Origin: Burkholderiales bacterium
GTDB taxonomy: Bacteria > Pseudomonadota > Gammaproteobacteria > Burkholderiales > Burkholderiaceae_C
Length of the DNA: 8,070 nt
Assembly (NCBI GenBank): GCA_947372225.1
Contig: CANBSV010000114.1
Span: 1-8,070, forward strand
Direction: 5' to 3'
Shown: in pieces, positions 1 through 8,070 of the stretch
Numbering within the stretch: the stretch's first letter is position 1
Layout of the letters: every line of letters begins with the position of its first letter
The notes under the pieces: generated by a model
Database searches by the model: none
The model's input: only the letters and a program-made list of their open reading frames with translations
What the model was told of the DNA's origin: nothing
Translations under genes and position numbers: made by a program

Positions 1-415
1 GGTCGGAAATCACGACATCCACCGGGCGGCCGGTCACGGCCAACTCAAGTCGCTGCAGGACCTCTTCTTCGCGAAAATCGCCCTGAATGAACACCACGCC
101 CTCGATCGGCTCGAAATCGAGAATGTCCAAGGCAATGATGGTCCCGTTGAGAGGTCCCAGGCCCGCACCCACCACCTCGGACTCCCTCGTGACCAGCCGG
201 CGGCGATCGTACTGGCTCCACGCCCCAGGGGCCGCGCCCAGATCGACGACCACCTGCCCCGGCTTGAACAATCCCAGTGTCTCGTCGATCTCTTTCAACT
301 TGTAGGCGGCCCTGGCGCGAAAACCCTCTTTTTTGGCAAGCTTCACATAGGTGTCGTTCAAATGATCGAGCAACCATGCCTTGTTGATCTTTTTGCTTTT
401 GGATTTGACCTTCAT
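1..415 (-). CDS. rlmE: RlmE (FtsJ/RrmJ) 23S rRNA 2'-O-ribose methyltransferase, 3' end cut by window
   Basis: SAM-dependent enzyme that 2'-O-methylates U2552 in the A-loop of 23S rRNA during late 50S assembly. The visible 138 residues run from an ATG at 413-415 to the left window edge. They start with a lysine-rich N-terminus, followed by an AYKLKEID segment with the predicted catalytic K39 and the SAM-binding motif VVDLGAAPGAWSQY at about residues 56-69. D97 lies in the IIALDIL segment, then comes the IQGDFRE motif. The fragment ends at VVISD, whose D138 corresponds to E. coli D124. The later catalytic Lys and Glu lie outside the window. Compared with E. coli RlmE there are about 13 extra residues between SQY and the IIALD strand (about residues 70-92); I recall similar insertions in related betaproteobacteria. 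No good Shine-Dalgarno sequence precedes the ATG. The gene diverges from yhbY with 20 bases between start codons. Identification is firm; regulation is unknown. Confidence 0.95.
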   Translation of the reverse strand, partial: MKVKSKSKKINKAWLLDHLNDTYVKLAKKEGFRARAAYKLKEIDETLGLFKPGQVVVDLGAAPGAWSQYDRRRLVTRESEVVGAGLGPLNGTIIALDILDFEPIEGVVFIQGDFREEEVLQRLELAVTGRPVDVVISD

Positions 416-435
416 GCTGCAACGATAATGGAGCC
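405..435 (+). promoter_or_regulatory. Very short divergent spacer with -10-like GATAAT for yhbY
   Basis: Only positions 416-435 separate the rlmE and yhbY start codons. GATAAT at 424-429 matches five of six bases of the sigma-70 -10 box on the plus strand. TTGACC at 405-410 resembles a -35 box, but the 13-base spacer is too short for a standard promoter. If the -10 box were real, transcription would begin near 436, the A of the yhbY start codon. On the minus strand only a weak CATTAT is seen. Promoters for both genes may instead lie inside the opposing coding sequence. Low confidence. Confidence 0.25.
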
Positions 436-909
436 ATGCCAGCCATCCTCCTTACTTCGCACCAGCGGAAAGAAAAGCGTTCCGAGGCTCACCACCTTGA
501 TCCTGTGGTATTGATCGGCGGCGATGGGCTCACGCCTGCCGTGATCCGAGAGACGGATGCGGCGCTCAACGCGCACGGGTTGATCAAGGTTCGGGTGTTT
601 TCGGACGAAAGAGCCTCCCGAGAACTCATGCTGGCCACGCTTTCGGACCAACTGAGCGCAGCGCCGATCCAGCACATCGGCAAGCTTCTTGTGCTTTGGC
701 GGCCCGTGGCCCCCAAGGAAAAGGTTGAGCGCGAAGATCGAAAGCCTGGACCTAAAGTCGTGAAACTCCTGAAATTCTCGAAAAGCGGCAACCATCGACC
801 GCAGGTCAAGAAAATCAAGGTGCTCGGCAATGAGCGCTTGGCCGCGGGTGGGGAGATCAAGCGAGCTCGCAAACGAGTGGTCAGCGTGAAACGCAAAGTT
901 CTGGACTGA
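436..909 (+). CDS. yhbY: YhbY-type CRM-domain RNA-binding protein with long basic C-terminal tail
   Basis: A 157-residue member of the CRS1-YhbY (CRM) family; E. coli YhbY associates with pre-50S ribosomal subunits. The CRM domain covers about residues 5-92. It shows LDPVVLIGGDGLTPAVI with the GxxG loop (G28-G31), then HGLIKVRVFSDER, then the core-closing IQHIGKLLVLWRP. Bacterial YhbY is usually about 95-100 residues. Here a tail of about 65 residues (93-157) follows, with 22 Lys/Arg in residues 91-157; from memory, close relatives in Burkholderiales carry a similar tail. The ATG at 436 was chosen because the domain begins almost at once (MPAILLTSHQRKEKR). The GGAG at 430-433 ends only 2 bases before the ATG, which is unusually close. 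The gene diverges from rlmE and converges on the DUF4149 gene 43 bp downstream. It probably acts in large-subunit assembly beside RlmE; this is inference from family and context. Confidence 0.92.
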   Translation: MPAILLTSHQRKEKRSEAHHLDPVVLIGGDGLTPAVIRETDAALNAHGLIKVRVFSDERASRELMLATLSDQLSAAPIQHIGKLLVLWRPVAPKEKVEREDRKPGPKVVKLLKFSKSGNHRPQVKKIKVLGNERLAAGGEIKRARKRVVSVKRKVLD

Positions 910-932
910 AGTTCAGCCAGCCCCACTCTTTT
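901..932 (+). terminator. Possible weak intrinsic terminator of yhbY
   Basis: The sequence can fold as CTGG (901-904), a bulged A, CTG (906-908), loop AAGTT, CAG (914-916), CCAG (917-920). It overlaps the yhbY stop codon. A short pyrimidine run with TTTT follows at 926-931, but about six bases beyond the stem, which is far for a classical terminator. A second small inverted repeat, GCCCGA/TCGGGC at 947-952 and 959-964, lies over the end of the converging DUF4149 gene and has no T-tract on either strand. Low to moderate confidence. Confidence 0.3.
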
Positions 933-952
933 GCACCAACATGCCCGCCCGA

Positions 953-1402
953 TCAAATTCGGGCTGAGGTCAGCCGCCAGGCCAGTGCAAGTACAAGCAG
1001 CGCCTTCAGCGCGAAGCACGCGGCTGACAACCCATGCAGTGCGCCGAACGACAGCCCGCTCTCCCCGGCCTTTGCTGCGGCCAACATGGGGTGCAGCACG
1101 AAGTAGCCGGTGATCGTGCAGAACAAGCTCCCCAAGACCAGAAGCACGTTCGTGTTGAACCCTGCTGAAGGGTTCGACTCGCCAAACCTTGCGCCTATCC
1201 TGCGCAGCAAGACCAGGATCAGGATCGCCACAGCCAGACTGGCATAGGCCTCAATAGCGAACATCCTGGCCGCGCTTCGTCCAGCCACATCAGATGGCGC
1301 GACGGCAAACCCCGCCGGAGCGCCGATCAGGCCCACGCCGATCAAAACGCCGCACCAAAGCCCGGCAATACACGCAACGAGACGATGTAGCACGTGGATC
1401 AC
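953..1402 (-). CDS. DUF4149 (TMEM205-like) four-helix membrane protein
   Basis: A 149-residue integral membrane protein of the DUF4149 family; its biochemical function is unknown. Four hydrophobic segments are visible at about residues 8-34, 47-67, 84-104 and 123-143. Family-like features are an F-x-x-E-A segment at the start of helix 2, GYFVLHPML in helix 3 and SFGALHGLSA before helix 4. No ATG is available. The start is GTG at 1402, or a second GTG three codons later at 1393. Neither has an obvious Shine-Dalgarno sequence. The greA stop codon lies six bases upstream and in the same reading frame, so the start cannot be further upstream, and translation probably depends on coupling to greA. 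The gene ends at TGA 953-955, convergent with yhbY. Placement after greA suggests co-transcription only, not a shared function. Confidence 0.85.
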   Translation of the reverse strand: MIHVLHRLVACIAGLWCGVLIGVGLIGAPAGFAVAPSDVAGRSAARMFAIEAYASLAVAILILVLLRRIGARFGESNPSAGFNTNVLLVLGSLFCTITGYFVLHPMLAAAKAGESGLSFGALHGLSAACFALKALLVLALAWRLTSARI

Positions 1403-1408
1403 GCTGAG

Positions 1409-1885
1409 TCAGCAATATCGAACAGCCATCACCTCATAGCTCTTCACCCCGCCGGGCGCTTGCACTTCGGCAATGTCGCCCACCTGCTTGCCGATCAGAG
1501 CCCGCGCGATCGGTGAGCTGATGGAAACGAGGCTCAGTTTGATGTCGGCCTCATCGTCGCCCACGATCTGATAAGTCACGCTGGCGCCGTTGCTTTCGTC
1601 TTCCAAGTCGACTGTGGACCCAAACACCACTCGGCCCTCAGCGTCCAGTGTCGAGGGATCAATCACCTTGGCGGCAGCCAGTTTGCTTTCGATTTCAAGA
1701 ATCCGCCCCTCGATGAAGCCTTGCTTGTCCTTCGCCGCCTCATATTCCGCGTTCTCGGACAAATCGCCCTGGGCACGCGCCTCAGCGATGGCCTGAATCA
1801 CTGCGTGTCGTTCGACAGTCTTCAATCGCTGAAGCTCGTCCTTGAGCTTTTCAGCGCCACGCTTGGTGAGGGGGATGGTCTGCAT
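1409..1885 (-). CDS. greA: Transcription elongation factor GreA
   Basis: GreA enters the RNA polymerase secondary channel and stimulates cleavage of backtracked RNA, rescuing stalled elongation complexes. The 158-residue product has the same length as E. coli GreA. The N-terminal coiled coil (about 1-75) contains AQGDLSENAEYEAAKDKQGF, with the acidic tip residues D41 and E44 that act at the polymerase active site. The C-terminal FKBP-like domain (about 80-158) has YQIVGDDEAD, ISSPIARALIGKQVGD and the family-typical PGG. I chose the ATG at 1883-1885 because the family begins MQxIPxTxxG there; an in-frame TTG at 1901-1903 would add six residues and falls in the T-tract of the upstream hairpin. 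No strong Shine-Dalgarno is visible (only GGG about 10 bases upstream). The gene follows carB after 83 bases holding a terminator-like hairpin, and precedes the DUF4149 gene by six bases. Confidence 0.96.
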   Translation of the reverse strand: MQTIPLTKRGAEKLKDELQRLKTVERHAVIQAIAEARAQGDLSENAEYEAAKDKQGFIEGRILEIESKLAAAKVIDPSTLDAEGRVVFGSTVDLEDESNGASVTYQIVGDDEADIKLSLVSISSPIARALIGKQVGDIAEVQAPGGVKSYEVMAVRYC

Positions 1886-1900
1886 GATGAATACCCAAGA

Positions 1901-1937
1901 CAAAAATGAAGCCGCCGCCGGAAGATCCAGCGGCGGC
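1901..1937 (-). terminator. Intrinsic terminator-like hairpin between carB and greA
   Basis: On the minus strand an 8-bp all-G/C stem (positions 1930-1937 paired with 1911-1918) closes a loop of about 11 bases that may hold two further G-C pairs. It is followed directly by TTCATTTTTG (1910-1901). This is a good Rho-independent terminator for the carAB transcript. It lies 31 bases beyond the carB stop, and its T-tract ends only 16 bases before the greA ATG, so any greA transcript starting upstream must pass through it. The plus strand has no T-tract after the stem, so it acts in one direction only. Confidence 0.8.
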
Positions 1938-1968
1938 CAAGAGATAAAACGTAAACCCTGAAACCAGT

Positions 1969-5227
<3,259 letters not shown>

Positions 5228-5235
<8 letters not shown>

Positions 5236-6409
5236 TTGCGCCTCCGGTCCACGCCGCGCTAGGCGCTTCCATCAATCCAATGAAGCGATCGAACAGGTAG
5301 CCAATGTCATGCGGCCCTGGCGATGCCTCGGGGTGGCCCTGGAAACAGAAAGCTGGGCGATCGGTGCGCGCCAGGCCTTGCAAGGTGCCGTCAAACAAAC
5401 TCACGTGTGTCGCTCTCAGGTTGTTCGGCAAAGTGCTCTCGTCAACGGCGAAGCCGTGGTTCTGGCTGGTGATACTCACCCGGCCGGTGTCAAGGTCCTT
5501 GACCGGGTGATTGGCACCGTGGTGCCCGAATTTCATTTTGAAAGTCTTGGCGCCTGAGGCCAGTGCAAGTATCTGGTGCCCCAGACATATCCCGAACACC
5601 GGGATTCCCGTCTCGATCAGGTGGCGCGCGGCCTCGATCGCATACGTGCAGGGCTGGGGATCGCCAGGGCCATTGCTCAAGAAAATGCCGTCGGGTCGCA
5701 GATCCAGAACGGCCTGGGCCGACGTCTGGGCCGGAACCACCGTGACCCTGCAGCCGCGGCTGGCCAACATGCGCAAGATGTTGCGTTTGACGCCAAAGTC
5801 GTAGGCAACCACATGGAACTTCTCATCAACCAGACTGCCGTAGCCTTCACCAAGCGCCCATTCGGCCTCGGTCCAGACTTGGCTGGCTGGATTGCTTACC
5901 ACCTTGGCCAGGTCAAGACCGGCCATACTGGGGGCCGAGCGGGCGGCGCTCAGGGCGATTTCGAAATGCGACTCGCCGACGCTTTCGCCAACGCCCAAGG
6001 ACAGGATGCACCCGTTTTGCGCACCGGTGCTGCGCAACAGGCGGGTCAGGCGGCGGGTGTCGATATCGGCAATCGCCACAGTGCCCTCGCGCTGGAGGTA
6101 CTGAGTCAGCGTCTCGGTCATCCGAAAATTGGACGCCCGCAGGGGAAGGTCACGAATGATCAGGCCCGCAGCGTGAATCCGGTCTGACTCAACGTCCTCC
6201 GGGTTGACGCCATAACTTCCGATGTGCGGATAAGTCAGGGTGACGATCTGGCGGCAGTAGCTCGGATCGGTCAGGATTTCCTGGTAACCGGTCAGCGAGG
6301 TGTTGAACACCACTTCCCCGCTGGTTTGGCCCGGTGAGCCGATGGAAGTGCCGATGAAGCGGGAGCCGTCTGCGAGTACGAGGATTGCGGGGGGCAAGAC
6401 GGGCAGCAA
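5228..6409 (-). CDS. carA: Carbamoyl phosphate synthetase small (glutaminase) subunit CarA
   Basis: Class I glutamine amidotransferase that hydrolyses glutamine and passes ammonia to CarB. With a TTG start at 6407-6409 it is 393 residues, starting MLPVLPPAILVLADGS. The N-terminal CPSase small-subunit domain (about 1-150) shows GEVVFNTSLTGYQEILTDPSY and TLTYPHIGSYG. The C-terminal amidotransferase domain (about 199-380) has the nucleophile C275 in FGICLGHQ and the catalytic H359 and E361 in FQGHPEASPGPHD. The TTG was chosen because GGAG lies six bases upstream, family members start at about this point, and the only upstream in-frame ATG (6524-6526) would add 39 residues unlike the family, lacks a Shine-Dalgarno and overlaps a likely -10 box. 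E. coli CarA is also reported to start at UUG. The stop TAA (5228-5230) lies inside carB codons 2-3. Confidence 0.97.
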
Positions 6410-6419
6410 GGAAAACTCC
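6407..6419 (-). promoter_or_regulatory. carA ribosome binding site and TTG start
   Basis: Minus-strand GGAG (6419-6416) is followed by TTTTCC and then TTG (6409-6407). The six-base spacing is ideal and decides the start in favour of TTG. An 8-bp palindrome GGTGCACC (6423-6430) lies just upstream, and a short hairpin GCAGC/GCTGC with a four-base loop lies at 6443-6456 in the same leader. No ATG occurs on the coding strand between the proposed transcript start near 6518 and this TTG, so no ATG-initiated leader peptide is present. Confidence 0.8.
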
Positions 6420-6471
6420 GTTGGTGCACCCAGTTCTGCCCCGCAGCGCGTGCTGCAAGTTCGAATCCGGT

Positions 6472-6504
6472 GGGAAACTGACGGGGTTTCTCTGGGGGCG
6501 GGGG
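6472..6504 (+). other. Four G-tracts in the carA leader template strand (G-quadruplex candidate)
   Basis: Plus-strand G-runs lie at 6472-6474 (3), 6483-6486 (4), 6494-6498 (5) and 6500-6504 (5), with loops of 8, 7 and 1 bases. This nearly fits the usual rule of four tracts of at least three G with loops up to seven. The plus strand is the template strand for carA here, so the carA transcript carries matching C-runs. Folding is not shown by sequence alone. Confidence 0.4.
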
Positions 6505-6524
6505 TGTGCTCGGATGAGTCGCTC

Positions 6525-6530
6525 ATTGTA
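6525..6530 (-). promoter_or_regulatory. Likely -10 box of the carAB promoter
   Basis: Minus-strand TACAAT matches five of six bases of the sigma-70 -10 consensus. No good -35 box is found at 16-18 bases; TTGGCG lies 13 bases upstream. Predicted transcript start is near 6518, giving a leader of about 108 bases before the carA TTG. The box overlaps the ATG at 6524-6526, so a transcript from it would exclude that codon. Confidence 0.45.
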
Positions 6531-6573
6531 AGTCGAGACAGTTCGCCAAGGCCCGCTGAATGGCGTCGTTTGG

Positions 6574-6585
6574 CGCCTTAAGGCG
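6574..6585. promoter_or_regulatory. Perfect 12-bp palindrome in carA/yccA divergent region (operator candidate)
   Basis: CGCCTTAAGGCG is a perfect inverted repeat without a spacer. It overlaps GGCGCC (6572-6577). Related half-site-like elements lie nearby: CGCCA at 6544-6548 and TGGCG at 6561-6565 and 6571-6575. It sits between the two divergent promoter candidates, upstream of both. I do not recognise the matching regulator; it is not an obvious ArgR or PurR box. Confidence 0.35.
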
Positions 6586-6647
6586 TTGCGCACTGACTCG
6601 GTGGTCGTGCCGCAGCAAATCAATACACGACTCAAACAGTGGGGAAC

Positions 6648-6653
6648 TAGAAT
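6648..6653 (+). promoter_or_regulatory. Likely -10 box of the yccA promoter
   Basis: TAGAAT matches five of six bases of the sigma-70 -10 box. Predicted transcript start is near 6660, leaving a leader of about 40 bases. The -35 region (about 6625-6630) does not resemble TTGACA, so the promoter may be weak, activated, or use another sigma factor. Confidence 0.4.
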
Positions 6654-6700
6654 CGTCGGCGCGGGTCACACGAAGTTCTTATGTCCCCTTGGAGGTCACC

Positions 6701-7396
6701 ATGAGTGAAGGTTTACGTTCAACCCCCTACATGCATTCCGGCTCTGTCACTTCTGTGGAGCAGAGCAACCGGGTCTTGCGCAACACCTACTGGCTGCTGG
6801 CGCTGTCGATGGTGCCCACGGTTGCGGGCGCCTGGATCGGCGTAACCACAGGCCTGATGACGGCGCTGTCTCCGATGATGGGCCTGGTGATTTTCATGGC
6901 CGGCGCGTATGGGTTCATGTTCGCCATCGAGAAGACGAAGAACTCCGCGACCGGCGTGTCAGTGCTTCTGGGTTTCACCTTCTTCATGGGTCTGATGCTC
7001 TCGCGCTTGGTTGGCGCGGTGCTGGGGCTGTCCAACGGAGCCAGCCTGATCATGATGGCGTTTGCCGGGACGGGCGCAATCTTCCTGGGGATGGCAACGA
7101 TGTCCTCGATCATCAAGCGTGATCTGAGCTCGATGGGCAAATTCCTGTTCATCGGCATGATCATGCTGCTGGTCGCCGGCATCGCGAACATGTTCATCCA
7201 GTCAAGCGCGCTGATGATCACGCTGTCGGTGCTGGCTATCGGCATCTTCTCGGCTTTCATCCTCTATGACTTGAAGCGTGTCAAGGATGGTGAAGAAACC
7301 AACTACATCACTGCAACGCTCAGCGTTTACCTGAGTCTGTACAACGTGTTTCAGTCGCTGCTTGCAATCTTCGGGATTACGTCCGGAGACGACTGA
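6701..7396 (+). CDS. yccA: YccA, Bax inhibitor-1 family inner-membrane protein
   Basis: A 231-residue protein with about seven hydrophobic helices, at roughly 30-50, 54-76, 85-108, 113-134, 147-166, 170-190 and 203-225, after a polar N-terminus of about 29 residues. The family signature near the C-terminus is present: FILYDLKRV, with the conserved Asp at 190, then ETNYITATLSVYLSLYNVFQSLL. The latter strongly resembles E. coli YccA rather than other BI-1 relatives. E. coli YccA is a substrate and modulator of the FtsH membrane protease; the same role here is inference. The ATG at 6701 was chosen because GGAGG (6691-6695) lies five bases upstream. The in-frame extension back to 6560 lacks family resemblance and runs through the predicted promoter. 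The gene diverges from carA, stands alone on the plus strand, and ends in a clear terminator. Confidence 0.93.
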   Translation: MSEGLRSTPYMHSGSVTSVEQSNRVLRNTYWLLALSMVPTVAGAWIGVTTGLMTALSPMMGLVIFMAGAYGFMFAIEKTKNSATGVSVLLGFTFFMGLMLSRLVGAVLGLSNGASLIMMAFAGTGAIFLGMATMSSIIKRDLSSMGKFLFIGMIMLLVAGIANMFIQSSALMITLSVLAIGIFSAFILYDLKRVKDGEETNYITATLSVYLSLYNVFQSLLAIFGITSGDD

Positions 7397-7416
7397 GCGC
7401 TAAGCCACCATAGCGC
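7397..7416 (+). repeat. Inverted repeat directly after the yccA stop
   Basis: GCGCTA (7397-7402) and TAGCGC (7411-7416) form a 6-bp stem with an 8-base loop, beginning at the base after the yccA TGA. No T-tract follows, so it is not a terminator by itself. It could protect the transcript's 3' end or assist the following terminator. Confidence 0.5.
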
Positions 7417-7422
7417 GTTGAG

Positions 7423-7450
7423 ACGGGGCCTGTGGGCCCCGTTTTCATTT
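7423..7450 (+). terminator. Intrinsic terminator of yccA
   Basis: A perfect 8-bp stem, ACGGGGCC (7423-7430) with GGCCCCGT (7435-7442), closes a TGTG tetraloop and is followed by TTTCATTT. This is a classical Rho-independent terminator for the plus strand. On the minus strand no T-tract follows the stem, so termination of the converging rlmD transcript here is less likely. Confidence 0.88.
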
Positions 7451-7461
7451 CACGAGCAGGT

Positions 7462-8070
7462 TCAGACCCCGGCACGCTCGAACACGGCGATGCTCTCCAC
7501 ATGCGCTGTGTGCGGGAACATGTTGACGGCCCCGGCTGCGGCCAGCGTGTAGCCAGCCTGATGCACCAGCAGTCCCGCATCCCTGGCGAGCGTGGCCGGG
7601 TTGCAACTCACATAAACGATGCGCATGGGAGGCTCATACCCAGGCACTGCAGAGGGGTCCGCTGTCACGTCAGCCAAAGCCTTGGCCAATGCAAAGGCGC
7701 CCTCGCGAGGCGGGTCGATCAGCCACTTTTGGGCGTGGCCCAGAGAAGCCAATCCGGTGGCCTCGATGTCGAACAGATTGCGGGCCATGAACTGAGTTTT
7801 GGCGGCCAGTGCGTTGAACGCGGCGTTCTCGCGCGAACGCTCCACCAAGACCTCGCTACCCTCGATGCCGAGCACCTCACTCGCCAGCGTGGCGATCGGC
7901 AGGGTGAAGTTGCCCAAGCCGCAAAACCAATCGATCACACGCTCGTGAGGCAGAGGGTCGACCAGGCGAACCGCGCGGGCCACGAGTGTTCGATTGATCT
8001 GGTGATTGACCTGCGTGAAGTCGGTCGGCCGGAACCTCATCGTGATGCCGAACTCGGGCAGGCTGTACGA
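7462..8070 (-). CDS. rlmD: RlmD (RumA) 23S rRNA m5U1939 methyltransferase, 5' end cut by window
   Basis: SAM-dependent enzyme that 5-methylates U1939 of 23S rRNA. The last 202 residues are visible, and the frame stays open to the right edge (YSLPEFGIT precedes the internal Met at 8038-8040, so that Met is not the start). Visible features in order are FRPTDFTQVN, the SAM-binding DWFCGLGNFTLP, GIEGSEVLVE, LIDPPREGA, then YVSCNPATLARD with the catalytic cysteine codon at 7603-7605, and the C-terminal MFPHTAHVESIAVFER, whose Glu matches the proposed general base. About a dozen extra residues precede the catalytic cysteine strand compared with E. coli. The Fe-S cluster and TRAM portions lie outside. 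The gene ends at TGA 7462-7464, convergent with yccA. RlmC and TrmA are paralogues; the CNPATLARD and MFPHT-HVE motifs fit RlmD best. Confidence 0.93.
   Translation of the reverse strand, partial: SYSLPEFGITMRFRPTDFTQVNHQINRTLVARAVRLVDPLPHERVIDWFCGLGNFTLPIATLASEVLGIEGSEVLVERSRENAAFNALAAKTQFMARNLFDIEATGLASLGHAQKWLIDPPREGAFALAKALADVTADPSAVPGYEPPMRIVYVSCNPATLARDAGLLVHQAGYTLAAAGAVNMFPHTAHVESIAVFERAGV

Noticed and set aside
947..964. Inverted repeat GCCCGA/TCGGGC as a bidirectional terminator for yhbY and the DUF4149 gene
   Set aside because: Stem of only six bp, and no T-tract after it on either strand.
412..1019. Minus-strand open frames opposite yhbY (412-795 and 489-1019)
   Set aside because: Overlap the conserved yhbY gene on the opposite strand and show no recognisable protein features.
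1886..1903. Six-residue N-terminal extension of GreA from an in-frame TTG
   Set aside because: Family alignment starts at MQTIPLTKRG, giving the canonical 158 residues; the TTG lies in the terminator T-tract.
6443..6474. tRNA-like T-loop sequence (GTTCGAATCC) in the carA leader
   Set aside because: The bases flanking the loop do not form a five-bp T-stem, and no matching D-arm, anticodon arm or acceptor stem is found.
6410..6526. 39-residue N-terminal extension of CarA from the ATG at 6526
   Set aside because: No Shine-Dalgarno, overlaps a -10-like box, and not part of the CarA fold; the TTG at 6409 has a well-spaced GGAG.
6560..6700. 47-residue N-terminal extension of YccA
   Set aside because: Runs through the predicted yccA promoter, lacks family similarity, and the ATG at 6701 has an ideal GGAGG.

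Overview
This window looks like an ordinary, well-conserved chromosomal segment of a GC-rich betaproteobacterium. The protein sequences and gene order suggest Burkholderiales, probably near Comamonadaceae; this is inferred from remembered family sequences, not from a search. There are no mobile elements, CRISPR arrays, tRNA or rRNA genes. I see no undescribed multi-gene system. The unusual points are mostly regulatory and at gene boundaries.

Layout, left to right. A 3'-truncated rlmE (23S rRNA 2'-O-methyltransferase, minus strand) starts only 20 bases from the divergent yhbY (CRM-domain ribosome-assembly RNA-binding protein, plus strand). yhbY converges on a minus-strand block whose transcription order is carA, carB, greA, DUF4149 membrane protein. 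carA and carB overlap by 8 nt and encode the two subunits of carbamoyl phosphate synthetase, which feeds arginine and pyrimidine synthesis. A strong terminator-like hairpin separates carB from greA and lies within the likely greA leader. A divergent control region of about 290 bp separates carA from a plus-strand yccA (Bax inhibitor-1 family membrane protein). yccA ends in a clear intrinsic terminator and converges on a 5'-truncated rlmD (23S rRNA m5U1939 methyltransferase, minus strand).

Functionally the window mixes pyrimidine/arginine precursor synthesis (carAB) with transcription and ribosome housekeeping (greA, yhbY, rlmE, rlmD). YccA is known in E. coli as a modulator of the FtsH membrane protease. 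ftsH often follows rlmE and may lie just beyond the left edge, but it is not visible here.

Items most worth checking are the TTG start of carA with a promoter-like box overlapping the only upstream ATG; the terminator hairpin in the greA leader, which resembles the E. coli GraL arrangement; a perfect 12-bp palindrome and a four-G-tract element in the carA/yccA control region; loss of one effector-contact asparagine in the CarB regulatory domain; and the very short rlmE/yhbY divergent spacer.
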